Part shown: piece by piece, positions 36,001-51,000 of the stretch
Position numbering within the stretch: position 1 is the stretch's first letter
Layout of the letters: every line of letters starts with the position of its first letter
NCBI GenBank assembly: GCA_009741485.1
Contig: CM019216.1
Location: forward strand, 52,897,943-52,961,942
Length of the DNA: 64,000 nt
Reading direction: 5' to 3'
Source: Malurus cyaneus samueli
Taxonomy: Eukaryota > Chordata > Aves > Passeriformes > Maluridae
The notes under the pieces: model-generated
Database searches by the model: none
The model's input: only the letters and a program-made list of their open reading frames with translations
What the model was told of the DNA's origin: nothing
Position numbers and translations under genes: made by a program

Positions 36001-39000
36001 CATTCTGGTGAACTCGAGTTTCTTATACCAGAAAGTTGAATTTCATATACATAACTATCACCATTTATCCGTATGTCACCAGAAGCTGTGTACAACCTAA
36101 GGAAACAGAGGGCAAGTCTGTTCTTAAGTCTACACTCACAGGTTGGGGTTATTCCCAAGACATAAAACTGACAACAGTGGTAGATGTTATCACTGGTTGA
36201 CTCCAGAGCAAGCTGATTCACCGATTCAGCAAAGATGCAGCACTGTGGCTTCCTCCCTCAACATGAGAAATAAGGATTATATTTAGCATAAATATAACCC
36301 TTAGCAAGCACAGAATGCAAATTTTTCCAGCTATACTGCCCTCAATGTGTAAGTGAACATGTAAATACCTCTAAAGGTTTAAGATAAACTGAAGACAAAA
36401 GCATGATTCAGTGGCTCATACACATTACTGACTGTGAGAAGCAAATGGTACACTCTGCAGCTTATAAATGGCACAGATTAGCAATCTTCTCCAGAAGGGT
36501 AACTAGTTCTACCATTCTGTTGTTTTGGAGGTTGTTTGTGGTTTTTTTTTTACTCACTTGTAATAAGCATCCCCTAAAGAAAAGTTTTTCCCAGTTGCAG
36601 GATTAATGACTGTTCCATTCACCACCTCCACCTCCTGCGGCTTCACAGCACAAGCTGCACGTGTGTCCCACGTGATGTAGTAAGCACAGTTTTCTTCATC
36701 AAACCTATCAAATAAAACATAGAGCTGATGATTCTAGGAAAGAGTAATAAGTCTTCAGTATCTTGAGAAAGGTGCTAATCCATGCGCAACAATGTCTTCC
36801 TGAAGCATTAAGCTGAGAGTAAGCTAAAATAGTCAAGTAGTATTCAAAAAAGCAACATTCAAGAATTACCCTGTATTTTTCTGCAGTTTCAAGACTTTGG
36901 AAGACCTGGCTGCACCTGAAATTCCTATGGAAAATTCGAGAATTCCCACCGTGTATCAAAGGGCTTTATCAATATATTTTAGTTAGCAAACATATCAAGC
37001 TGCTTTTTTGCAGCATGTTAAACCTGCCTTTTATTTAAGCAGGATAAAAGGCATAAGCTAGCGTCCTGGTTCTGGCCAGGACAGGGTTAATTTCTGCAGT
37101 AGCAAGGAGGGGTCATAGCCAAGACCCAGAGGTTATTCTATACCTCCTCACATCATTGGCAGGGAATGGGGAAGGACAACTTTTCCAGGGAGAAGGGATC
37201 CTTCCCGGGCCAGCACAGCACACCAGAAGAACCCAGGTCATGTATGGTTGCCTCCACACAAATAGTTTTTCTCTTTGTTGTATCCTCTGTCATCACTATT
37301 GTTGTTTTTACTGTTTGCTTTCTTATCTCATTTCTGTTTCCAGTAAATCGCTCTTATCTCAGCCCATCATCTTTGCCCTTTGTCCTTCCACTTCTCCTCT
37401 CTAGCCCTCCACAGGGGAAAGGCAGGAGCAAGCAGCGTGCAGGTTCAGTGGGAGCACAGAATTAGAGAATACCATTCCTAAACCACAACACCTAGTCAGA
37501 TTTTGCTACCTAGTTCTTTGATTCATGCAGAACATTTATTAAGTTTCCCAGTTCTACAAGCAATATAGAGTTAATAATACCGAGACTAAGCAAGAAGTCC
37601 TCAAGCCTTCTTCATATCTGTGATCATGCATAAATACACCTCATTTTAGACAGTTTCTGGTTAAATACACTGTACTGAGGCTACAATAAACCATGTTTTA
37701 TTAGCTCACTTACCTACAGTAAATGTACTTTAATAAACAGATTTTGAACAGAGTTAACAGTGGTTGTACTACGACATTGGCTACTGACACTGAAAACAAC
37801 AGCACCCAAGCCATTGTCAGATCTAATTTGGAAGTAGAATGCTTAATTTTTTCCCCAGAAGTGTTAAGATAAATACAAAATGCAATGTTTATGGAAATGA
37901 ACAATTGCACAAACTCCAGAAGATCCATGGCTTACAAGTACAGAACAAGGATTATTTTAGGGACTGTCCAACAGAGCAGAGAGTCCCTGTCCTGAGACGT
38001 AAGGGCTTACTAGAGAGGAACAAAGGAATCAGGGATTGAAGATCAGTGGTATGTAAATTTATTACTCACCTCTGCAGCATGGGCATGCCAACTGTTCTTG
38101 CACATTTCAGTTCTATAATTGTTGTTACTTTCTTATTTTTCCTACATTCTTGCCCACTGGAATAACTAATATACACTGTATCACCTAAAAGAAAAAAAAA
38201 ATGGGGTGACCAAAGGTTTTTGTAAGAAACTGAAATTTTCTTTGCTCATTCTCTCGACTTCCTTCCTTCTACTATTCTTTTCCCCTGCATAGACCATATA
38301 TCAATTACAATACTTCAGTAATTTGAGGTATTCACACTTGTGATTGTTTAAAAGTCACTCCTCAAACACCTTTACTTTACTTTGTACTCTGTGTTCAGGT
38401 CACCAGTATGGCCACAACAAATGTTTACATTTAAGATATCACTGTTTTAAATATAAGGGTAAATGAAGACATCCATTTATAAATGAACTCAGGCAATAAA
38501 CACAGGCAATACATGCCATTACTTTTGTAAATGGATGGAAAATTTCCCTGAGCATCAATGTGAAAAATATTCCTTAAACTAAAAGTTTGAGTAAAGTTGA
38601 GATTTTTTATTCCTTTTTGTAAGAGTTAAGTCAATTAATCATCATTCACATGCTGCTTTAATTGAAGAAGTTAGTAGTCTTTTCAAACTGGATGAACAAA
38701 AATTACTTCCGCTCTCACAGTTATAAAATCACAAATTGGTTGAGGTTGGAAGGGACCTCTGGAGGTCATCTGGTCCAAACCCCCTGCTCAAATGGGGTCG
38801 CTTGGAGCCAGCTGTCTAGGACCATGTCCAGACAGCCTTTGAATATCTCCAAGGCAGGAAACTCCACAACCTCTTTAGACAACCTATGCCAGTGTTTGGG
38901 TATCCTCACTGTAAAAAAAGGGTTTCTTGATGTTCAGATAGATAATTCATTTCTTACAGTTTTAATGACAACACTGTTTATTTGCTTCAATGCCTTCTCG

Positions 39001-42000
39001 TGGCTTAAGCATCACATTCCATTTTTGTTTTTAAACAGAAGATTCACTGATAAAGATATTTCAAAATAAAGGTTTCAGCATAATTTAAGAACTACTATAG
39101 CCAGGCTATAAGATTTAAAACCTTGATCTCTAACTCTCTACAGAACAAAAAGTAACTCTACCTGTCACATTCAGCTTCTGTGTATGAACAAGTCCAAGAA
39201 CTTGAACATCTCCATTGTTGCTTTTCCTGCAAATACTGGCTCTTTCAGGGCAGCCTGTGGGTCCCTCGTGTACCCTCTGACAGAGATTCACATAGTACCT
39301 ATACAGAACACAGCAGACCAAACTGGTTTAAAATTCATTTAGGCTAAACTGTAAAAGTGATACACAAACTTTAGAATCCTCATGGGAAACTAGACAGGTT
39401 GCAAGAAACTAAATCTTAAATTAGCTCACAGAATAAATCAAGGTTCAGCAGATTATTTCTACCATTTTCAAGTAAAAGACTGAACCAAAAAAAAATGATC
39501 ATTTACCATATTAGGTCACTGGTTAATTTTGACCTAGGTCCAAAGCTGAAATTGAAAGAAATACCCAAAAGTCTTTTTATTTGTAAAGGCTATGGTACCA
39601 CCCTAAATTCAGAATCTCCTTGGAGCTATACCAGCTCAGTTATGTTAGAGCAGACAACTGCTTGCAAGGTGGCCAATGAAGCAGTTTTGTTACCCCACAG
39701 TTCATCCTAAGTTTAGAATTAGGTGCTGTCATCTTTGCCAGTTCACTTCTATTTCCTAACTGGAGGAGGGAGACTGGAGAGGTCAATGACTTCCTGACAT
39801 TCATATTTTCCACTATGCTAATACATCAAGGAATATGAGTGAAAAGCCCCTGTTAAAGTTCAGACAACAAGTTATACATTTGAGTCAAAAGAAAGCAACT
39901 AAGTAATTAAGTTTTTTTCTTCAACATGATTAAGAATAAAAATAAAACACCATTTAAACAACAAAACTACATTTTAAGACAGCAGTTTAAACAGAAAGCT
40001 TTTAAATAGCTTTTAGTATAGATGTATTCAACCTTTAAAAAGGTTTACCAATATAGGGAAAGGGTAAGAATTAAGAATGCAATTGCTCAGTTCCTTCAGA
40101 TAAAATGGGTTCCTTTCTGAATTTTTTAAATTTATATGAAATGCTAAGCATTGACAGTTTTAAGACACTGAGCAGGGACCAAACAGAAATATTATGTCTC
40201 ATTACAACTGCACTGATAAGCAAGCTGCTCCCTGTAAGTTGCTCATTACTCACGAGTTCCCATTGTGTAAAAAGGTCCATGATCCTGTCAGGGAAGAGAG
40301 CATTCTCAAGTCGTAAGTTCTGTGTTTTTGGACAAACTTGCACTCCATTTTCTTGGGAGGACAAACAGCCTGAGTCTTCCATTCAAATGTCACAGCACAA
40401 CCAAGAGTCTCACTGAGAAGGTATGGGCTCCCAACACCAGCATTTTCATCACATGTAAAAATAATGGTAGATTCCTTTCTTGCAGCTGCTGTAAGGGGAA
40501 AGGTTGGAAAAAAAGAAAAAGCATATTTTGCAAGACGCTTTCAGGCATCTATGGATTTTAGTGCAGCTAAATCTCTGCGTTAGCTAAGACCTTTACACAT
40601 GAAGTATAAGAAGTACTTACTGCTGCTACAGAATCCCCACTTTTCATCTCCCTGGTAGTTTTCAGTTGTAGCACACCATGGCCTATTCTTCCCTTCTGTA
40701 ACACATTCCTCATAAGTCTTCCCTTTGTACTTGAAGGGGAACACACAGAGCTCTCCCGTTTCAGTCACTGAGAAGGAAAGGTAGAATCTCTAAACTCCAT
40801 GCAATAGGAGGCATATCATATTCAAATTCATCTGGACCTTTATCCAAAGCCCATACTTCAATACTAAAGAAACGTCAGTGGCAAACAACAGAAATACTGA
40901 AACACTGGGTTTAAACCCAATTAGAAAACTAGATGTAACATACAATTAGCTACAATCATCCCTACAGAAAAGTTGCACTGTCTCTTCTAGGGAGATACAT
41001 GCTGATGTTGCAGATTATTAGTACGATGCTTGTGATTTAGCAAAACTACATGTTTCTATTGCCACAAGCGAAAACGATGTTGCTGTCCTCCTATCCTGTT
41101 GCTTTCCTCCCTCATATTTTAGGGGAAAAATATCCTGACAAGTTTTGAACATAAAGAATGGGTATGCTCTGATCTCACCTGTAGGGCACCGATCACCTCC
41201 GGTATATTGCAAGATGACTGTTTCATCCTGATGGCTATAGACCATTTTCATTTCCTTTATATTTCCAAAAGATGACACACCACTTTTAGATGTCAGACAC
41301 ACTGCCCCATCTCTGCATTTTCCCTGGGGCAAGTCTGCCTTACTGCACACACCAACATGGTAATTGTTGGATCCAGAAAATACCTGTGTACACAAACAGA
41401 AGCATCACAACAAGTCTAGAGTCAATACTTACAAAATCACACAAATGCTTCATAAACCAACTCTTAGGCAGCACTTGCATAACACAGGAGGAAAAGATAA
41501 CTCATTTTGCAAGTCTGGCCTTCTTTAATATGACAAAACTGCAGCTAAAGCACGCTGGACCACAGATAAAATCTGTTCAGCAGAACTGCTTTCTCATTCA
41601 AGATTCTGTCAAAGGTGAAGATTTCTCCTACCTTTATCCATCACGTGTCCATTAACTTAGCTCCCAAAAACAATAAAAATGTTATACTCTCTAATATTAT
41701 TCCTTCTGTCAGAAGCCAAACAAATACCAATACTGCCCACAGCATATGTTTCAACCTTTTGTCACACCCCAGGATGCAGTTTTAAAATATTGATAACAAT
41801 AGGCAGTTATGAATAAATAAACAATAAATGTCGAACCACCAGAAAACAATTACCTGGAATGATCGTCCGGAAAGGCTGGTCAAGTTAAAAGTATAGTGCA
41901 GCTGTTCATCAATCACAGAGCAGCCTAAAGTTTTCACTTTATCAGGACACACAACTGGAGTTTCCCACTCAAACACAAAACTGCAGTCAACTTTCTTTAT

Positions 42001-45000
42001 CATCTTTGGCTTACCCTGTTACCAAAGAAAACAGGAAGACATATTAGATTTAATTTCTGGAGAGTTTGTTGTTGTTTCTGCATTCCCCCCTCCACACAGT
42101 TACCACCACGGCTAGATTTTACTGATTGTAGGAGAAACACCACACTATAACCAGTACCAAACAGAACCTAAAAGGGATGTGCATTCTACCCAGCTCCAGA
42201 AATCAAGCAAGGCACACAAGCTTTCATCTTAATTAGGGTTGAGATTTTGATGTTCAGCTTAGTTGCAAGCAGCAAAGTATGAGAGCTGAGCTTCTTGATG
42301 GCAGAGAATGTTAGGAAATTTCACTGAGTTAAGGTTTAGAGAAAGCTGTTTACTTTTTCATGTTTTAAACTAAAGATTTAGAATGGTCTGTGTAATATTC
42401 AGAGCTGCCTCAAGTTTCAGCTCATGCCCCACATTGATGGAAAATGGTTTCACAATCTTCAGCAAGCTCAAGTTCGACAAACATCATATCAAAGTGCTTC
42501 TCTACAGTTTGCTGAAGTATTAAAAAAAATTAAGAAGTGTTAGACTTACATCACCATACAAACTCAACTTAGTGTTCAGGTACAAAACAAAAACGTAAGT
42601 AACTAAATGCAAATGTTTAAAGTTGTGTGTGATTATGGAAAAGGTTACAACATAAGGGGAACACTTCACAATAATAGCTCCACAGTTATACCGGTTCCTG
42701 TGTTAGCCTGAGGTATAAACTTCAGGATCTAAATAAGGTGCAATACAGCATTTAGTTTAAGTAAGTATTAAGTTATCATTACGACACTTCTGTGGAATCT
42801 GATCCTTGAAACCGTCAGAACTTGTTACTCTTAAGCCTAAAGTTCATGCACTCAGTGACATTTTGGCCAGTTAAGAACACAAATATGTTACTTCTTGTTG
42901 AAACAAGTCCATCCTTACATTCTAGAAACAAATCCTTGACTTAGTTTTAATCAAAGCTAACACTGGTTACTACCTACTTTCCATTACACTCCAATATCAA
43001 GGTAAGTTTATGAGATGTCTTACCAGACTAGTTCCTTGGCTGCAGTGGAACATAATAACAGAAGTATAGTTCAATTTGTTGTTTATCTGACAAGGAGTAG
43101 TGCTGTTGTAAGTGATGTAAACTTCATTTACTGCCACATTTAACTTGGGAGGTTCAGTAACACGACCAATATCCTACACAAGCAAAAATACATATTAATA
43201 GACTCAGGGGACACACCAAGATTCCAGAGATTCAGATCACTTCAGATTTCTCTGTTTGGTTTACATGGGAGCACAACTGTTGCACTTTTGAAAACTGCAT
43301 TCTATACTGAAAGAACAGCCATTATTACATTCCAATCATAACAAAACAAGTTGAGCAGCTCAAAACACTTTTTGATTAAGCTTGATAAAAGCCAGGGAGA
43401 TTCTGCATCTTAGAGGTAAATTCTTCTTTACATCAATGTGCCAAATTACGAACATATCACTTAAAAATAGCATTAACAATGGAGTAAGGTCCCTAGATTG
43501 ATGTGAAATTCATGGATAACAATCTCAACTGTTTATGTCTGTCTTCTAGAGCTAGCAAACAAGTTCTCAAAAACAAAAGCCTCCATCTCTCAAGGCAATA
43601 ACACAGACAATTTAATCAAGCCTCTGTAAAACATGTAGCTGTCAAATTCTTACATGAAAGACCTGAGTGCATTTTGAAGTATCTAAACTGCTTCAAACTG
43701 CAACAGGCTATCACAAGATCAATTAAGCCTCAAAGTGGCCAATATATTCTGCTTCCCAGGGTCTGTGTTTGGCACACAGCAGTGCATGAAATAAATTCTC
43801 TGCAGCAATTTTTCATATTTATCAGTGTATTGAATTTTCCGACATTCAAAAAGACCACTGGGGTTCAGGATAGGAAAATACTTCGTCATAGGGAAAAGTA
43901 ATAAAAGGGAACTTTGCAGAGGGGATTTTAATTCCACATTCCATTTCTGTAATCCATTGTCAAGCCTCTGGTTCAAATTGGTCTCCTAGGCAGGGATACT
44001 ATATTAAAATGTTAGGGAAATGCACATTTCAGTGATTGCTGATGTAGTACTTACTACTGGCGATTCATTAACAGGAACCATGCAAACAGCTGCTCCAGGT
44101 GGGCAATTGACATCTTTGATAGGATTGAGAGGCTCACAAATGTTGATATAGAAGTCTGGAGAAACATCTGTAATATCTTCATCCACAAATGCCTCATAAT
44201 AGCCGGTGCGATGGATCAGAGGAGACAGGTCAATAATAGAACTGCCATTCATTACTGAGCACTTCACCTACAAGAAGATACATTTATTGACCTTATTCTT
44301 TTATTACTTGCTTTGATTAATTGACAAACATCCTATCCTTCTTGTGGCCAGAAGCATGGCTACATTTAAAAGTTCCAAATATAAGTAAAGCAGCATTTAT
44401 TATAATTTTTGCTTGTCTGTACATACAAAGAAACTACAAGCAGCATATGAAAAACTTCAATCATTCAAACATTCCTATGGAATGGAGTCCCTATCAGAAC
44501 AGTATCAAGACAAAGCTCGGGCACGCATACTCCAGCATACACAATCAATATGACTCTGTAAGATCAGTCCCCATCCCTTCCTCTCCTCATCTCCTCCACA
44601 TCATTGAATCACCTCCAACAAACAAGCTTGGTTAAAACAACATTCTAACAATATAAAGTTAGCGCATTGCAAGTTGATGGCTCAAGTACTACATCTCCTC
44701 AGAACCCATTTCATACCCTCTTAATGTGCATAAACCTACTGACAGTCAATGTGGAATTTGAGAAGTCTATTCTTGTTTAAAATTAGAAAAGGGGCAGCAA
44801 ACAAACTTAATTTCAGGACAAATAATAATTTTTGCTACCAAGCTATCATCACACTGAAACAGCTTAGGTCACTGTAAAAAAAAGTGATCAGAAGCGCATT
44901 CAGGATCACCAAATGGAATTAACAAGCTAGAAAACACAGTGGGGTTGGGTACTGTTGATTTGTGTTGCAGCGTGGCACATACTACTGAAGGGGAAATCAG

Positions 45001-48000
45001 AACTATGTGTAGCTGAAGGAGAGAAGATGCGACAGCTCCTGTCAAAGGAAAAATGGAAGATGTTTTTCTAAATGGAAGCGAGAGCTATTGTAGTATTGAA
45101 ACAGTGATGAGGAAAAACACTTGCTGCAGAGAATGATGGTCACATTACAGGTAATCAAAGAAGAAAAAAGAATGATTAGGCAAATTCACAGAAGAAAATA
45201 TTCAGGTATTAAGAAGAGATATAAATTCATCCAGTAGTTAATTTAGCCTCCTATTCCTAGTGCTACCTTTTACTCCTTACACCCACCCACTACTGGTCAT
45301 TTTTAACCAGCAAAAATTAACTAAAGACTATCTCAAAGCATCATCTGGAGCACCAGTCAAACTAAACTGACCAAATTTAGTTATTACAGCATGTGTTGTA
45401 CATCAGAAGCAGATTCTAAATTCATGCTATCAAGGTTTATCAGGTTTTGCACTGAGCAAACTGACCATACACTTGCCTGGCCTCTGGTCACCTGCCTAGA
45501 AACAAAGACTATCCCCATGCACAGAGATGTTATCCATCCTCAACCCAGCCTCAGTTCTGCTGTCCTGCTGGACTGGAGGATCTTAACCATCCCTTACCAA
45601 CGTGACACTCTATGGCTTCCATTTGAACTGCACAGAAAAGCAGATAAGTAGGTTCCATATAGGGGTTATTCTCAAGTGTTAGAAGTTTTAACTTGGCTCA
45701 ACACATGGAGATCTCAAGAATTACTCACCCCGGTTGAAAATGTCAATATGGAAAGCATTAGACAACTCCTACATGAATTTGGAAAGAAACCTTTCCCTCA
45801 AGAAATTTAAAACACCCTGCTGCTATATGTAACCGCACTCAGAAACTGCAAATCTCACAAGTGTTTTCTGCAAAAGTAATTCTTACCTCTTCTTCACAAG
45901 CCAAGGAAGTATGCCAAGAGAAGTAACTAGTGCATGTCTGCTCATCAAAATCCAGAAAAACAGGCCGGCTGTCATCTCCAGCATCAGACTTGCATACAAA
46001 GCTAAAATAGCTTTTATGCTTCAGTGCAGGGTCTGCAGGGCAAGGATCTCCATCCTCATAGACAAGCTTTAACACTTGATCTTCATAACTTAAAGTTTTA
46101 CTCTGTTTTCCAGCATTAATTGGTTTTTGGCCACCTGTGATGCAGACAGCTAAAGTAAAAAAAAGAAGAATTAAGAAAATAGATCAAGTCTGATGCAACT
46201 GCCCTTAAAAATTGCACCATACAAAATAAACAGCAGGAAACTTAAGATTTTAGTGTCACTTTAATTTTTCCTATGAAAGGTAGGCTCTGCCACACCATCC
46301 AGAATTGCCATTAAACTGAGCTGCACTGATACAAAGACCAAATATTGCCTTTAATACTTCATCAACCAGCTGAATGCACTGCATCTATAAATACTTCAGG
46401 AACCACAGAGCAATGGTTATCACTGCTCTGAAAACCAAGCGATTAATACAAAATGTCAGACCAATTACATATAATTTTAAGATTCCTCTTAAAAACCAAA
46501 TTGATCCAATATTTTTTTCTAGCTACACAAAAGTAATTTTCATGACAAGCAATATTCTTATTTTAGAATTTACAATGCCTAAGTATTATTTCATATTCAA
46601 TTTGACAGAAGAGCTAGTAATTCAACCTGTAAGTAAGCATATTAAAAACCTACTAGTTAACCAGAAATTTAACTTCTACTGATGTTTCAGAACACCCAGA
46701 ACAGAAAGCTAGAAAGAGGATTGGCAAAAGTTTGAAATGCAGACACAAAACCCAGTACAGATGCATTACAGCATCACCACAGAGTTCACTCTAGCTGGTC
46801 TGCTCAAGCTTATAATGTCTCAATTTTCACAGCATTGAAGGGGTACAGTAGAAACACCTACATTTCTGCCCTCATGTCCAAAAAAATACCCATTCATTAG
46901 GAATTAAAAGCACTGGGACTTAAAGTGAGCCCGTGTGAATGGCACTTGGTAGAGCTACATGGCCTCACTTCCTAAACCAGTTTTAGGTTCATTTCCTAGT
47001 CAATACTGCCACACAGCTGTTCCCTTCACTGCTTCTGCATTTGCAGTAAAACACCACACTTTACTGAAAACTTGAACATAAGCATTTCTTTTGGTTACCC
47101 TATAGTCAATGATTACAGCACCAGAGGGGGCAAGATGCTTACCAGCTCCATTAGCACATGAACTTTTAGCTTCAGCACAAACATTCAATTCAATTATTCT
47201 GTTGTGTGAATCACTGATGCTATAGCCAGATTCTCGCTTTAATGGTGTCAAATCAAAGAGGTGGCCTGTAGAGAGATCAGGGAACAATTAAATCTCTTTT
47301 TCAGATTCAAATCAAGACATTTCTTTGTATTATATTTCAGTAACTTAATTTAGTAGGAAAGTTAACCAGACCCTATTTACCTGTTAGCTTAGAAAAGCAA
47401 ATAGTTACTTATTCACATTAACAGAGGAACAAGTTTTGAACTATAGACCATTTATATTCCAAGGGACATTGCGGTACCTTACAAGATATTTCTACCATCA
47501 GTAAGCTTGTTGGTCACTCTCCAGAGGACGTGTCACACTGCCCTTTTCTAACACAGCCCCTCAAGAACACAAGCAGTAGTGCTGCCTCCACATACAGAAT
47601 CCTGATTGTTTCTTACCTGTTGCAGGATTGGTTACCCGACAGTCATTTTGCACATTGCTTTTAAGAGGACATGCAGCAGCAGTGAACCATAAGAAGGTAT
47701 ATTCACAATCTTCAATAGCAGTTATAAGTTCTGGCTTTGATTCCTACACATAAAACAGTGGAGGGAGTTATATCTCTATAGAGTGACAGAGTAAGATTCC
47801 ATGTCCACAGGTTTATCCCTGCAGCTGAGCTCAGTTCAAACATCAGCCCTAGAACTTAACAGATCATCATGGTCCAGTGAATTAATCCAAGGACAAAGTA
47901 TCTACCTGTGATTATTTCAAACACCCAACAGTACAAAATCATGATCAGGAGAAATTAAATCAAATGAGAGCTAAAGATAGCCTAGAGCAACAGCAAATCC

Positions 48001-51000
48001 AAAAGGTGATTCAAATCTCATCAAATGGAAGAGTGCTTAAAGGCAAGGCATACAGATGTGCAAGAGTTAACTAAACAGCCAACAGCATTATTTGAAACAC
48101 TTCCCAACTTGCACTACATTCATCTTCAGGACATAAGGAGACAATCTGAAGCTATTACAAACAATAAAATTTATCCTAACAGATTGTACAAAAAGATCTC
48201 TTAAACACTGCACAGCATCTAAAACTCAAATGCTTGTAAGTCTGTCTGCATGCACAGACATATAACATCCCAGCAGAAGGAACCCACTCACAATTCTGCT
48301 TTCATCGCATTTGAGGCGCAATATTGTTGTTTTCTTCCGAATTTTATCTGGACACAGATCTCCATTAACATATTTCAGGATAGAAGTGACATTCTCCCAA
48401 CGAGGACCATCAGCCACTTCCCCAAGACTGGTACATTTTGTACCCTCAATGAGGGAGGCAGCAGCATCAGAAGGACAGGAACCTATACAGATGAAGAAAA
48501 ACTTCATTATCACTCAAAATGTTAGTAAAGTGTGCTGTTCTGGAATAAAACCCCACTAGTCTACTTTCGGGTATACCATGGCTGATCTATCTCCAAGCTG
48601 TTGTCCAAACCATACTCATTGGCGTGTATTTTCCCCCAAAATTACAACTAGTAGAAATTGTCTCACTTAAGATCATGCAAAAAGTAGGAGGAGCTACCAC
48701 TGGAGAAGCAAACTCCTACAGAGTGGAAGGCTACAGTCTGCTACCTGGCCTCGCACTGCACAAAACATAGCCACTTAGAAGATGTCACGGAGAAATTCTG
48801 AAGTGATTATTTTAATCTTTAAGAGCTATAGCCGACTTCGGATAAGGACAGAAGAGCAAGAGTGCCAAAATTATCAAGAGGAGGTAAGAGCTGCTAGTGA
48901 ATCTCACCCACTAAGCAGATGGAAATCAGACCCACAGATCTATCTTTCCCTCTTGTGCTGAAGTCACACCACTGTCTTGCACATACTTTGCTTTGTGATT
49001 TTTTTCCACTCAGCCACCACCAGGACTGTCCTACCACTTGCCATGCCTAGCTTTAGGAAGAATATATTTTTATTTTGCACTTACGTGTAGCACTGTATGG
49101 TACTAAGGGCTTGCAGACATTAATATAGTATTTTTGGGTAGTAGCAGATATAGCAATTGCCTCCCAGTTCTCTCTATGTCGTGTCAGGGATGAAAAGTCA
49201 TAGAAGTTCCCATCATCATCCCTGTACAAAAGATTAAAGGCATGTAAAAAAATTAAGTATTTTAAAGTTGCAATTCTTAAGTCATTACAGTAATTTTAAC
49301 CTGCTAATTCTAAGCAGAGCATTATGCTGGAAAAAGGGGCTGCATCAGACTCAATGCACCCAAGAAACTTCAAACTCAGTAGCGAGATATATCACTGCAC
49401 CAGCTACCCCCACAGAAACTGTCCACATGCACACAGCTTCAGTCAATGCAAGAGCAATTACAACTTTTAATTCAATTTAATTTCAGTGCATGGCAAGCAC
49501 ACACATAGTTACAGTGCACTGTTTTACCTTAGGGTAGAAACATATAATGAGGCCAGATGTTCAAACTCTAGGCCAATTATTAGCCACATTTGATCCCATT
49601 TATCCACTCTTAACGAGCTAATACTTGGTTGTGACAGATATAAATAACATTTTTCCTGAAGTTTTGTTTGGTGGAAGTTCCAAGCAGACAGTTGTAGTCG
49701 TGTTTAAATTAGCTTTTTATAAATAAATTGCAATAACCTATAATTTGCAACAACCTAACAGACTCAGCATTCAACCATCAATGAATAAATACAGTTCCCT
49801 TTTATTATTCCCCCAGAAGAATCTCAAAGCATTTTTTAAAAATTAAATTAGTTTTCAGAAGCACAAACTGCAAAAGTTATTTTAAATATTTTGCACTGGC
49901 GTTGGACACTACATTAGTTGGTCAAAACACAATAGCTAAAGGGGCAGTGCTGCAATGAATTGCAAAAAGCTTGTATTTGTCTCTCTCAATATATAGCTCC
50001 ATTCTAATTTTGTGGAAACAACTTACTTGTAGGAGCACTCAGTAGACTTATGAGGTGGGCAAGCATACTGAGTATGCCATTCAAACATGTAGGTGCAGTC
50101 TGGAGTTTCCTTCAAAAACACAGGCTGAAAAATCACAATACAAAAGTAATTTGCTTTCTCATTTATACACATTGAAACTACCAAAATGTCTCAATCATGC
50201 TTCAGGAAGATGCACGAACATACATACTATCTTAAAGGCAGACTATGCCTCTGACCAGTTGAAAAGCATGGCTTCTCCCAAACCTGAGTTTATCCTCATG
50301 CACACTTCTGATAAAAGCGCAGCCATAATTGCTGCTTCCCTCACAAAATAAGAAGAGCAAAAGTAATTCTAGACACCACTGTTTAACAGGAAAGGAAGCA
50401 CAAATACAGACAGACACTAAAAGCAAGTAACCAGCTTATTTTAGTCTGGCCATGTAATACCTGCTTTCCTGCAAATTCAACTTTCTACCTTTCATTTTTT
50501 ACAAAGAAACAGCTGTTATTTGTGAAAGAACATGCTTTTCCAACTTCTCCAAAGGCCTTGGTAATGATAGACATCACTTAAAGGAACAATATGCACTGAT
50601 CTTCCTGTGCAATGACAAATGTACCATCCACAAATACGGAATTCAAAACATTCTTAATTTTTTTGGCCTCTCAGAACCTTTGAATCACCTCTCTCATCTG
50701 TAAATGATGAGGCATGTTCATGTTCTCCACCCTACCCTTCCTTACTATAAAAAAGGGCAAGTCTGGAAGATAGGAAGCATGTTTTGAAACTAACCTCAGA
50801 TGTAGTCTTGTCACAATAGAATAATATGGCAGTTGATCGTTCATAAATTTTATGACATTTTTCTCCACTGGTGTAATTGATCATTATTAAACCATTTTTG
50901 AAAGTCAGTTTGTCTGTAGGTAAGCCTAGAAGCAAAGAGTTGAGAAAAGTCAATAGTAAACATATGACTGTAGTAATACCTCTGGCAACAGGGTCACATA

